From positions 1-13,234 of the forward strand of contig CAKUIK010000058.1 of assembly GCA_934661005.1 (NCBI GenBank): a stretch of 13,234 nt of DNA. The letters run 5' to 3'. This document shows, in pieces, positions 7,856 through 13,234 of this stretch. The translations under genes were made by a program, and so were the position numbers. The notes under the pieces were generated by a model. The model worked only from the letters and a program-made list of their open reading frames with translations. It was not told where the DNA came from and ran no database searches. Origin of the DNA: an uncultured Slackia sp. Lineage in GTDB: Bacteria > Actinomycetota > Coriobacteriia > Coriobacteriales > Eggerthellaceae. Positions within the stretch are counted from its first letter, which is position 1, and each line of letters begins with the position of its first letter.

Positions 7856-9163
7856 ATGCCGTTTAGCAACGATGAGCGCAACGTAAACCAGGAACACGGC
7901 CGATACACAAGAGTGCCGTATGCGGAACAGACCGAAAAGCCCGAGCGCGTCCCATCTGATTGGCGCCCCGAAAATCAGCTGCAATATAGCCGCAGCTCCC
8001 ATCGGTATGCACAAAGGGAACGTGAGCTCAAAAACAAAAGACGCGTACGAGCTATTGCATTGTCATGTCTCGCAATTATCGCCACATGCGCGCTCTGCTT
8101 CGGTATCGCCAAAGCGCTCGCCCCATCGGCGAATGAGGCGACGAACAAAAATAACTCCTCCGCCAGCGAGCAGCAAGCAATACAACCGAACGCGATCGCG
8201 AAAGACAAGCAAGCGACTTCCCAACCTGACAACCCGGGCGATATCGTCATCGGTGTTAATGGCGATGACGATACCTACGTGCTCCGCGGCGAACGCTACA
8301 TTGAAGGCGGCGCACATGCGGCATCGCCAAGTCATGGGATATTAACGCCCTCCATCGAAACAAGCGGAAACGTAGACTCAAATATCGCGGGCGACTACAC
8401 CATCACCTATAAGGCAAGCGACCTCGAAGGCCATACGGCAAAGGCAGAACGCACCGTTCATGTTGTCGATACTATGGACACGATGAAGACTGGCATTCCG
8501 GTTCTCATGTATCATTACGTTTATGACGCAAGCAATCCACCAAACGATTTGAATGGCAACTGGATTCTTGACACCAAACTCGAAGAACACATGCAATATC
8601 TCAACGACAACAGTTTCTATTTCCCCTCTTTTCCCGAGGTTCAAGCATTCGTTGAGGGCAAACATACCCTTCCCGCCAAAAGCGTCGTACTTACTTTCGA
8701 CGATGGTGAAGACGGAACGCTCGGCTTTCTCGACGCGCTTTCAAGCAAATACCGCATACCCGTGACGTCCTTCATGATTTGCAGCGATCAAACCGCCGCC
8801 GCAAATAAGGTTGCGAAATATGCTGGCCCCTATGTGCAATTCGAGAGCCATTCCATTTCCATGCACCAACCTGGAGGAACCGTTGGTCATGGAGGCCGTA
8901 TCTCCGCTATGACGAAAGACGAGATTCTCGCCGATCTTCGCGATAGCGCCGCAATCGTTGGAAGCGGCCAAGCGTTCGCCTACCCGTTCGGCGACACGAC
9001 CCCCGATGGCCAGGCGGCTGTTTCGGAAGCTGGACTAAACTGCGCATTCACCACGAAAAATGATTGGTGCTACATTGGAGACGACACTACCGCCCTTAAT
9101 CGAGTACGCATTTCGGGAGAGTACACCGTTGATAGCTTCATTTACCTGATAAACGAACAATAG
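7856..9163 (+). CDS. Membrane-anchored polysaccharide deacetylase (CE4) with Ig-like stalk domain
   Basis: Predicted extracytoplasmic, metal-dependent deacetylase acting on N-acetylated (or O-acetylated) glycans. The 435-residue product has a charged cytoplasmic N-terminus of about 63 residues, one membrane helix at about 66-88, and a low-complexity Ser/Asn/Gln linker. A DUF5011/HYR-like beta domain follows at about 138-205 (GDYTITYKASDLEGHTAKAERTV). The CE4 domain runs from IPVLMYHYV at 214. Metal motif 1 is TFDDGED (280-286). The histidine pair is H332 and H337 in SHSISMH, a five-residue step like that of the PgaB/IcaB branch rather than the four-residue step of classical CE4 enzymes. FAYPFGD (374-380) replaces the usual arginine motif. 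The start follows a GGAAGGGA site. A second ATG five bases upstream is out of frame. It probably forms an operon with the wecA/tagO-like gene. Substrate is unknown. Confidence 0.87.
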   Translation: MPFSNDERNVNQEHGRYTRVPYAEQTEKPERVPSDWRPENQLQYSRSSHRYAQRERELKNKRRVRAIALSCLAIIATCALCFGIAKALAPSANEATNKNNSSASEQQAIQPNAIAKDKQATSQPDNPGDIVIGVNGDDDTYVLRGERYIEGGAHAASPSHGILTPSIETSGNVDSNIAGDYTITYKASDLEGHTAKAERTVHVVDTMDTMKTGIPVLMYHYVYDASNPPNDLNGNWILDTKLEEHMQYLNDNSFYFPSFPEVQAFVEGKHTLPAKSVVLTFDDGEDGTLGFLDALSSKYRIPVTSFMICSDQTAAANKVAKYAGPYVQFESHSISMHQPGGTVGHGGRISAMTKDEILADLRDSAAIVGSGQAFAYPFGDTTPDGQAAVSEAGLNCAFTTKNDWCYIGDDTTALNRVRISGEYTVDSFIYLINEQ

Positions 9164-9237
9164 AATAAGCTTGAACGAAAACTTTTTGCCGATTCTTTGC
9201 ATGTGAAAACGGCGAAGCATACCCCTATCCTAGAGGC

Positions 9238-9243
9238 TATAAT
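9238..9243 (+). promoter_or_regulatory. Candidate -10 box upstream of the GC-rich glycosyltransferase
   Basis: A perfect TATAAT sits about 55 bases before the ATG, in an AT-rich gap of 132 bases. The -35 region at 17 bases spacing (AAGCAT) is poor. The 9164-9295 gap contains no convincing terminator for the deacetylase, so read-through is also possible. Confidence 0.35.
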
Positions 9244-9284
9244 TTTCTGGCTTACATTTTCTGAACATAATGCATTTCCCCTAA

Positions 9285-9290
9285 CGGAGG
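9285..9290 (+). promoter_or_regulatory. Ribosome binding site deciding the GT start
   Basis: CGGAGG stands five bases before the ATG at 9296. This rules for that start and against the longer in-frame ATG at 9197. Confidence 0.8.
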
Positions 9291-9295
9291 CTTTG

Positions 9296-10231
9296 ATGAG
9301 CGAGAGCATCGCGGTTCTCATACCGTGCTACAACGAGGCCGTGACCATCGCGAAGGTGGTCGACGACTTCAAGCGTGAGCTGCCCGAGGCGGCCATCTAC
9401 GTCTACGACAACAACTCGAAGGACGACACCGCGAAGATCGCGGCCGAGCACGGTGCTATCGTGCGCCGCGAGCCGCGCCAGGGCAAGGGCAACGTCGTGC
9501 GCTCGATGTTCCGCGACATCGACGCCGACTACTACATCATGGTCGACGGCGACGACACCTACCCCGCCGAGGCGGCCCGCGCCCTCATCGCGCCGCTCGC
9601 CGCCGGCGAGGCCGACATGACGGTCGGCGACCGCCTGTCCAACGGCAGCTACGGCGAGGAGAACGACCGCGCGTTCCACGGCTTCGGCAACGACCTCGTG
9701 CGCTGGCTGATCAAGGCCATCTACGGCTTCGCCTTCGACGACGTCATGACGGGCTACCGAGCCTTCAACCGCGCCTTCGTGAAGACCATGCCCGTGCTCT
9801 CCGAGGGCTTCCAGATCGAGACCGAGCTCTCCATCCACGCGGTCGACAAGCGCTGGCGCATCGTCGACGTGCCCATCGAGTACCGCGACCGTCCCGAGGG
9901 CAGCTACTCGAAGCTGTCGACCTTCGGCGACGGCGCGAAGGTGCTCAAGGCCATCGCGAGCCTGTTCAAGGAATACAAGCCGCTCGCCTTCTTCGGCTGG
10001 ATCTCGCTCATCCTCGTCGTGCTGGGCCTCATCGTGGGCATTCCCGTGATTACCGCCTTCGTGGCGACGGGTGTGGTGCTGCGCATCCCCTCGACGGTGC
10101 TCGCCGTGGGGCTCGTGTTCTGCGGCTGCCTGTCCATGACGGCGGGCCTCATCCTCGACTCGGTGGCGAAAGCCAACCGCAAGCAATGGGAGCTCGAGGT
10201 CTATAAATTCATGGCGAAAGAAAACGAGTAA
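9296..10231 (+). CDS. Family-2 glycosyltransferase, DPM1/GtrB-like, with two C-terminal membrane helices
   Basis: Predicted polyprenyl-phosphate sugar transferase (dolichyl-phosphate-mannose-synthase-like) making a lipid-linked sugar donor at the inner face of the membrane. The 311 residues show VLIPCYNE (7-14), YDNNSKDDT (37-45), RQGKGNVVR (61-69), the donor/metal motif MVDGDDTYP (82-90), GDRL (111-114), MTGYRAFNR (151-159), GFQIETEL (171-178) and EYRDRPEGSYSKL (195-207). Hydrophobic segments at about 229-256 and 266-289 follow. The start is set by an upstream CGGAGG. Composition is odd: hand-counted 60-base blocks inside the gene range from 58 to 80% GC (mean near 68%), against 50-55% in two blocks of the upstream gene. 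Lysine is AAG throughout and nearly every third base is G or C from about codon 10 to 290. The first few codons and the last ~20 (AAA, CAA, TAT, GAA) look like the neighbours. Convergent with glf across a strong terminator. Sugar and lipid partner are unknown. Confidence 0.87.
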   Translation: MSESIAVLIPCYNEAVTIAKVVDDFKRELPEAAIYVYDNNSKDDTAKIAAEHGAIVRREPRQGKGNVVRSMFRDIDADYYIMVDGDDTYPAEAARALIAPLAAGEADMTVGDRLSNGSYGEENDRAFHGFGNDLVRWLIKAIYGFAFDDVMTGYRAFNRAFVKTMPVLSEGFQIETELSIHAVDKRWRIVDVPIEYRDRPEGSYSKLSTFGDGAKVLKAIASLFKEYKPLAFFGWISLILVVLGLIVGIPVITAFVATGVVLRIPSTVLAVGLVFCGCLSMTAGLILDSVAKANRKQWELEVYKFMAKENE

Positions 10232-10265
10232 TCGCGCCATCGTTATCGCTACCCAACGTCAAAAC

Positions 10266-10297
10266 AAAGGGGCCCGCAACCGTTGCGGGCCCCTTTT
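10266..10297. terminator. Bidirectional intrinsic terminator between the GT and glf
   Basis: A 14-pair perfect stem (10266-10279 with 10283-10296) closes a CCG loop. It is flanked by TTTT on the plus side and, on the minus side, by TTTGTTTT. It sits between two convergent genes and can serve both. Confidence 0.93.
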
Positions 10298-10319
10298 AGC
10301 TTCTATGGTTGGGCGAATG

Positions 10320-11438
10320 CTACTTGGCGATTTCGACGCCAAGCTCGTTTTTCACCAAATCAAATGCCGCGGCGACGGCTTTATCCATATCGTAATATTT
10401 GTAGCCACCCAAACGGCCGGCAAACACCACATCGCCCTCTTCCGCAGCGAGTTTCTCGTACTCGGCATACAGGGCCTCGTTACGGGCATCGTTCACGGGA
10501 TAATACGGCTCATCGCCCGGCTTCCAATCGGCGGGGTATTCGCGCGTCACAACGGTTTTCGGCTGCATGCCAAACTCAAAGTGCTTATGCTCAATAACGC
10601 GCGTGTACGGAACCTCGCGAGCCGTATAGTTCACGACCGCAACGCCCTGATGGTTTTCTTCCTCGAGAATTTCGCTCTCGAAGCGAAGGCTGCGGTACTC
10701 GAGCGTGCCAAGTTTGAAATCGTAGAACGCATCGATAGGGCCGCAGTAGATCGTGCGCTCGGCAATGTCGGGCTGATCGGCGATAAGCTCTTTATACTCA
10801 ACGCCACAGCGAACCTCGACACCTTCGAGCATACGCTCAATCATTTTGGTGTAGCCGCCCATAGGAATACCCTGGAAACGGTCGTTGAAGTAGTTATTGT
10901 CATATGTGAAACGACATGGAAGGCGCTTGATGATGCTCGCAGGAAGATCTTTACAATCGCGGCCCCACTGCTTTTCGGTGTAGCCCTTCACGAGCTTCTC
11001 GAAAATATCGCGACCAACAAGCGAGAGCGCCTGCTCTTCGAGGTTGGTGGGCTTGCCAATATTCTCGGCAGCAACCTGTTCGGCGATTTTTGCCTTAGCT
11101 TCTGCAGGGGTGAAGACGCCCCAAAGCTTGCTGAACGTGTTCATATTGAACGGCATGTTATACGTTTCGCCATTGATATAGGCAACGGGAGAGTTCACAT
11201 AGTTGTTGAACTCGCAGAACTGGTTCATGTAGTCCCACACGCCGCGCAAAGATGTATGGAAGATGTGCGCACCGTAACGGTGCACGTTGATGCCTTCGAC
11301 CTCTTCGGTGTAGATATTGCCAGCGATATGGTTGCGTCGGTCAATAACGAGGCATTTTTTGCCGAGTTTTTTCGCCTCATGAGCAAAAACGGCACCCGTA
11401 AGACCTGCGCCTACAATAAGATAATCGTACTGAGACAT
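10320..11438 (-). CDS. glf: UDP-galactopyranose mutase
   Basis: FAD-dependent enzyme that interconverts UDP-galactopyranose and UDP-galactofuranose, the only known route to the Galf donor. The 372-residue protein has the family's usual length. It starts with the flavin Rossmann motif YLIVGAGLTGAVFA (6-19), then IDRRNHIAGNIYTE (32-45) and YGAHIFHTS (55-63). GYTEKQWGRD (152-161) follows, then PCRFTYDNNYFNDRFQGIP (174-192), whose R176 corresponds to the substrate-binding arginine, and YTRVIEHKHF (279-288) with R280. GRLGGYKYYDMD (341-352) closes the FAD site. An AAGGAG ribosome site lies 8 bases before the ATG. It stands alone on its strand, bounded downstream by the bidirectional terminator. 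It implies that the cell makes a galactofuranose-containing glycan; the GT2 at 5404-6414 is a candidate user. Confidence 0.97.
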   Translation of the reverse strand: MSQYDYLIVGAGLTGAVFAHEAKKLGKKCLVIDRRNHIAGNIYTEEVEGINVHRYGAHIFHTSLRGVWDYMNQFCEFNNYVNSPVAYINGETYNMPFNMNTFSKLWGVFTPAEAKAKIAEQVAAENIGKPTNLEEQALSLVGRDIFEKLVKGYTEKQWGRDCKDLPASIIKRLPCRFTYDNNYFNDRFQGIPMGGYTKMIERMLEGVEVRCGVEYKELIADQPDIAERTIYCGPIDAFYDFKLGTLEYRSLRFESEILEEENHQGVAVVNYTAREVPYTRVIEHKHFEFGMQPKTVVTREYPADWKPGDEPYYPVNDARNEALYAEYEKLAAEEGDVVFAGRLGGYKYYDMDKAVAAAFDLVKNELGVEIAK

Positions 11439-11488
11439 GCGGTTTTCTCCTTAAAGAATCGGAAACGTCGCATAAATAAGCTCAAGAC

Positions 11489-11494
11489 AGTATA
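11489..11494 (-). promoter_or_regulatory. Candidate -10 box of the glf promoter
   Basis: TATACT (in GGTATACTGT, minus strand) lies about 50 bases upstream of the glf ATG. It resembles the candidate before whiA (GGTATACT). No good -35 box is visible at the usual spacing. Confidence 0.4.
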
Positions 11495-11544
11495 CCCCTT
11501 CGCTCCTTCGACTATGCGATATGATGAGCGCATACATGAACACT

Positions 11545-11559
11545 CCGCGCAAGGCGCGG
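11545..11559 (+). other. Small GC hairpin just upstream of a ribosome binding site
   Basis: CCGCGC (11545-11550) pairs with GCGCGG (11554-11559) around an AAG loop. It ends ten bases before the AGGAGG of the next gene. It could affect translation initiation, but no alternative pairing that would mask the ribosome site is obvious. Confidence 0.3.
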
Positions 11560-11580
11560 ATTCAACGTTAGGAGGGCTTC

Positions 11581-11940
11581 ATGCCCGCAATGCTCGCAGC
11601 GCGCCTTTATCGCGTTTTGCCGCTTCTCGCAATACTCGCAATCATCGGTGTGGTGATTTACGTCTTCATGTCATGGCGCTACACGCCAGCACGCGCTAAA
11701 GAGGCCGTCATCAAAACGTTCATCGCACTTAATGGCGCGTTGTCGATACTCTTCGCGCTCGCAACAATCTACGCTTGGATCGAAAACAACGCATTCGTCG
11801 CCGATTTCTTCATTACCTGCTTGGCAACGACGCTCATCATGCTCGGCATTACGTTCATGTGCCGCAGAATTTTTCTTAAGCACAACCCCAACTACCGATG
11901 GCGACTTACCGGCCGTGCAAAGAAGGCTCCAAGGAAATAA
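11581..11940 (+). CDS. Small three-helix membrane protein of unknown function
   Basis: I do not recognise a family. The 119-residue product has three hydrophobic segments at about residues 13-30, 45-66 and 73-93. The short loop after helix 1 is positively charged (SWRYTPARAK), and the C-terminus is strongly basic (from CRRIFLKHNPNYRWRLTGRAKKAPRK, given here only as its 94-119 tail). Reality is supported by a near-perfect AGGAGG site 5 bases before the ATG, a hydrophobic pattern typical of a membrane protein, composition like the neighbours and a hairpin right after the stop. The basic C-terminus suggests that end lies in the cytoplasm. It is a monocistronic plus-strand gene, divergent from glf and convergent with the HAD phosphatase. 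No catalytic residues are evident, and a role in envelope biology would only be a guess from context. Confidence 0.75.
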   Translation: MPAMLAARLYRVLPLLAILAIIGVVIYVFMSWRYTPARAKEAVIKTFIALNGALSILFALATIYAWIENNAFVADFFITCLATTLIMLGITFMCRRIFLKHNPNYRWRLTGRAKKAPRK

Positions 11941-11975
11941 ACACCCTGTTAACGCTGCGAGTGCTTAACAGGGTG
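11932..11975 (-). terminator. Terminator of the HAD phosphatase gene, possibly bidirectional
   Basis: An 11-pair stem (11942-11952 with 11965-11975) with a 12-base loop lies between convergent genes. On the minus strand it is followed by TTTATTT, so it fits the HAD gene that ends at 11987. On the plus strand no T tract follows, so it would be a weak stop for the small membrane protein gene. Confidence 0.7.
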
Positions 11976-11986
11976 CAGCAGGTTCG

Positions 11987-12772
11987 CTAGGCCTCGATGA
12001 ATCCATAATGCACGCACGCATTCCAAATGCCGTCATCGTCGACATTGGTGGTCACGTAATTCGCGCGCTGTTTCAGTTCGTCAATAGCATTGCCCATGGC
12101 GACGCTTGTCCATTCAGGCAAGAACATGCACACATCGTTGCTACCGTCGCCAAACACCACAACATCTTCTATGGGAGCGCCCAAGCGCGCCATGCATCGC
12201 TTAATACCCTCGCCCTTGTCGACCGGCTCGACGAAAACGGCATACGGGCTGAAGCGGGCCGTAGGCACCTTAGCAAGAGATGCGATGCGTTCCTCTTCCT
12301 CAGGAGAACAAAGCACATACACCTTATGGAAGCCCCCAATAGCACGATAATCAAGGTCGGGCACCACAACCGTTTCCATATACGAATCATGCACGAGTTC
12401 GTCATAATGAGCGCAACGGGTCCAACGTCGGCGCGAGTCATCAAACGAAACCGCCCAAACGACGCCAAGGCGCTCGCACTCATCGATTACGTCGATGCAC
12501 GCCTGCGCATCAAGCGGTTTCACACCCAAAAATTCGCCGTCGATGGTAAGGCTATTGCCCCCATCGGCCACCATATTGCAGAATCCGAGTTCGCGCATGA
12601 ATCCCTCGCCCATCGCATGCGAGCGACCCGTGCAAATGGCAAGGAAATGCCCATCGGCACGGAGCATCTCAAGCGCCCGCTTCGTCGATCCGGGAATATA
12701 ACGGCCCATAATGGGACCAGCGGCCAAAGTGCCATCTATATCGAAGAAGAAATACCGTTTATGCATAGCCAT
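11987..12772 (-). CDS. Cof-type HAD phosphatase (subfamily IIB)
   Basis: Haloacid dehalogenase-superfamily hydrolase, probably a cytoplasmic sugar-phosphate or small phosphometabolite phosphatase. The 261-residue length is normal for Cof/YidA-type enzymes. Motif 1 is FFDIDGT (9-15) with nucleophile D11 and acid D13. Motif 2 is CTGR (47-50, T48). The lysine of motif 3 is in VDKGEG (184-189). Motif 4 is VVFGDGSNDVCMF (205-217) with the metal-binding aspartates. The IIB cap lies between about residues 80 and 180. GGAGG sits 4 bases before the chosen ATG. A second in-frame ATG six bases on (12766) has a 10-base spacing and is almost as good. It lies in the same direction as the tRNA but is separated from it by a terminator. 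The substrate cannot be predicted from sequence. Confidence 0.9.
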   Translation of the reverse strand: MAMHKRYFFFDIDGTLAAGPIMGRYIPGSTKRALEMLRADGHFLAICTGRSHAMGEGFMRELGFCNMVADGGNSLTIDGEFLGVKPLDAQACIDVIDECERLGVVWAVSFDDSRRRWTRCAHYDELVHDSYMETVVVPDLDYRAIGGFHKVYVLCSPEEEERIASLAKVPTARFSPYAVFVEPVDKGEGIKRCMARLGAPIEDVVVFGDGSNDVCMFLPEWTSVAMGNAIDELKQRANYVTTNVDDDGIWNACVHYGFIEA

Positions 12773-12837
12773 TCATCCTCCACACCGCAATTGCACGAAA
12801 CGAACACGAGCCACAACCGCGCTCGAAACCGGCAAGC

Positions 12838-12867
12838 AGTATTCCGACCAAACGAATTGATTGGAAA
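12838..12867 (-). promoter_or_regulatory. Candidate promoter of the HAD phosphatase gene
   Basis: Minus-strand AATACT (12838-12843) and TTTCCA (12862-12867) are separated by 18 bases. Both are partial matches to the consensus. They lie about 65 bases before the gene and after the tRNA terminator. Confidence 0.35.
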
Positions 12868-12940
12868 GCAAGGTTCGGTTTGCGGACTAGGCAGGCAGCC
12901 AAAACTTCAGGCGCCGTTCGCAACGCCGCGCATCATCCAC

Positions 12941-12968
12941 AAAAAAGGCCGACTGTACGTCGGCCTTT
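12941..12968 (-). terminator. Intrinsic terminator of the tRNA-Thr transcript
   Basis: On the minus strand a perfect 10-pair stem (12959-12968 with 12944-12953) with a five-base loop runs into TTTTTT. It starts nine bases after the encoded CCA end of the tRNA. Confidence 0.92.
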
Positions 12969-12977
12969 GGTTGATCA

Positions 12978-13052
12978 TGGAGCCAGTGACAGGAATCGAA
13001 CCTGCAACCGACTGATTACAAATCAGTTGCGCTACCGTTGCGCCACACTGGC
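12978..13052 (-). tRNA. tRNA-Thr (anticodon TGT), CCA encoded
   Basis: Read on the minus strand, the sequence folds into a full cloverleaf. It has a 7-pair acceptor stem (GCCAGTG with CACTGGC), a 4-pair D stem with a short loop, and a 5-pair anticodon stem (ACTGA with TCAGT) around TTTGTAA, giving anticodon TGT. A five-base variable region and a T arm (GCAGG, TTCGATT, CCTGT) complete it. The discriminator is T, and CCA is present in the DNA at 12978-12980. It reads ACA threonine codons. It has its own promoter and terminator. Confidence 0.97.
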
Positions 13053-13067
13053 AAAATGAGCTTGGTT

Positions 13068-13097
13068 ATTCTAGCAGACGGCTCCGAGGCGCGTCAA
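13068..13097 (-). promoter_or_regulatory. tRNA-Thr promoter
   Basis: Minus-strand TTGACG (13092-13097) and TAGAAT (13068-13073) are 18 bases apart. Both match the vegetative sigma consensus at five of six positions. The -10 box ends about 15 bases before the tRNA 5' end. Confidence 0.85.
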
Positions 13098-13119
13098 TAG
13101 TTACGCCACCTGCGGTTTT

Positions 13120-13136
13120 GATTACGACGATTACGA
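13120..13136. repeat. Short tandem repeat upstream of the tRNA promoter
   Basis: GATTACGA occurs twice with a nine-base period (13120-13127, 13129-13136). A second pair, GGATATGC, follows at 13163-13170 and 13174-13181 with an 11-base period. The meaning is unknown; they may be protein-binding sites or chance. Confidence 0.3.
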
Positions 13137-13184
13137 GATTCCCGACTTTTTACGGTCACTTAGGATATGCCTGGGATATGCGGA

Positions 13185-13214
13185 GGCGCGTTTCCGAGCC
13201 GTCTCGGGCGCGCC
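13185..13214. other. Strong GC-rich hairpin near the right end
   Basis: GGCGCG (13185-13190) pairs with CGCGCC (13209-13214), and CCGAG (13194-13198) pairs with CTCGG (13203-13207), with a TTT/G internal loop and a CCGT loop. No T tract follows on either strand within the window, so it is not a clear intrinsic terminator. The 182 bases from 13053 to the end contain no gene that I can support. Confidence 0.5.
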
Positions 13215-13234
13215 CCACCCCACTGGAATAAACG

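Noticed and set aside
9197..9295. An N-terminal extension of the DPM1-like glycosyltransferase
   Set aside because: The family begins at VLIPCYNE, which directly follows the ATG at 9296 with an ideal ribosome site. The 33 extra residues have no ribosome site and overlap promoter-like AT-rich sequence.
9281..10240. A 319-residue open frame on the minus strand opposite the GC-rich glycosyltransferase
   Set aside because: It is His/Asp/Glu/Val-rich with no recognisable motif. High G/C third positions on the plus strand suppress stops on the other strand, so it is a shadow of the real gene.
10305..11699. A 464-residue plus-strand open frame opposite glf and running into the small membrane protein gene
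   Set aside because: It is antisense to the whole of glf, crosses a terminator region and has no domain signature.
12978..13234. A tRNA-associated attachment site of an integrated element
   Set aside because: No second copy of the tRNA 3' end and no integrase or phage gene is present in the window. Integration would be expected at the 12978 side, where an ordinary terminator and a housekeeping gene follow.
1..13234. CRISPR arrays, insertion sequences, toxin-antitoxin or defence systems
   Set aside because: I found no regularly spaced repeats, transposase motifs, terminal inverted repeats around genes, or protein motifs of known defence families.

Overview
The window looks like chromosomal DNA of a Gram-positive actinobacterium, most likely class Coriobacteriia (Eggerthellaceae-like). 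This is an inference from three things: the uvrC-rapZ-yvcK-whiA gene order, the actinobacterial-type RapZ P-loop (GMSGAGRT, with R in place of the usual K), and a moderate base composition near 50-55% GC in the blocks I counted by hand. There is no transposase, integrase, phage gene or CRISPR array. Nine genes for known protein families, one small membrane protein of unknown function and one tRNA fill the window. No gene-free gap exceeds 300 bases.

Left part (1-6414, all minus strand). Read in the direction of transcription, the order is a family-2 glycosyltransferase resembling galactofuranosyl or rhamnosyl transferases, then uvrC, rapZ, yvcK, a strong intrinsic terminator, and whiA. The first four are packed as one operon: the GT stop overlaps the uvrC start, there are 23 nt between uvrC and rapZ, and rapZ overlaps yvcK. 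whiA lies beyond the terminator and probably has its own promoter. This joins nucleotide excision repair (UvrC), a P-loop regulator (RapZ), a cell-wall/carbon-metabolism factor (YvcK), a sporulation/division-type regulator (WhiA) and a cell-surface glycosyltransferase.

Middle part (6415-10320, plus strand). A divergent promoter region separates the left block from a WecA/TagO-type polyprenyl-phosphate GlcNAc-1-phosphate transferase. It is followed by a membrane-anchored polysaccharide deacetylase with an Ig-like stalk, then a DPM1/GtrB-like glycosyltransferase with two C-terminal membrane helices. That last gene is strikingly GC-rich and almost exclusively G/C at third codon positions, except at its two ends. 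It is the clearest sign of imported or recombined DNA here. A strong bidirectional terminator follows.

Right part (10320-13234). UDP-galactopyranose mutase (glf, minus) supplies UDP-galactofuranose, the probable donor for the GT next to uvrC. Then come a 119-residue three-helix membrane protein of unknown function (plus), a Cof-type HAD phosphatase (minus), and a tRNA-Thr(TGT) with an encoded CCA end, its own promoter and its own terminator (minus). Beyond the tRNA promoter the last ~180 bases hold only short direct repeats and hairpin-forming GC-rich inverted repeats.

Taken together, lipid-linked glycan initiation (WecA/TagO), Galf supply (glf), a probable Galf transferase, a polyprenyl-phosphate sugar donor synthase and a glycan deacetylase suggest part of a cell-surface polysaccharide pathway. 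The remaining genes (polymerase, flippase, ligase) are not in the window. I did not find a clearly new defence or mobile system.
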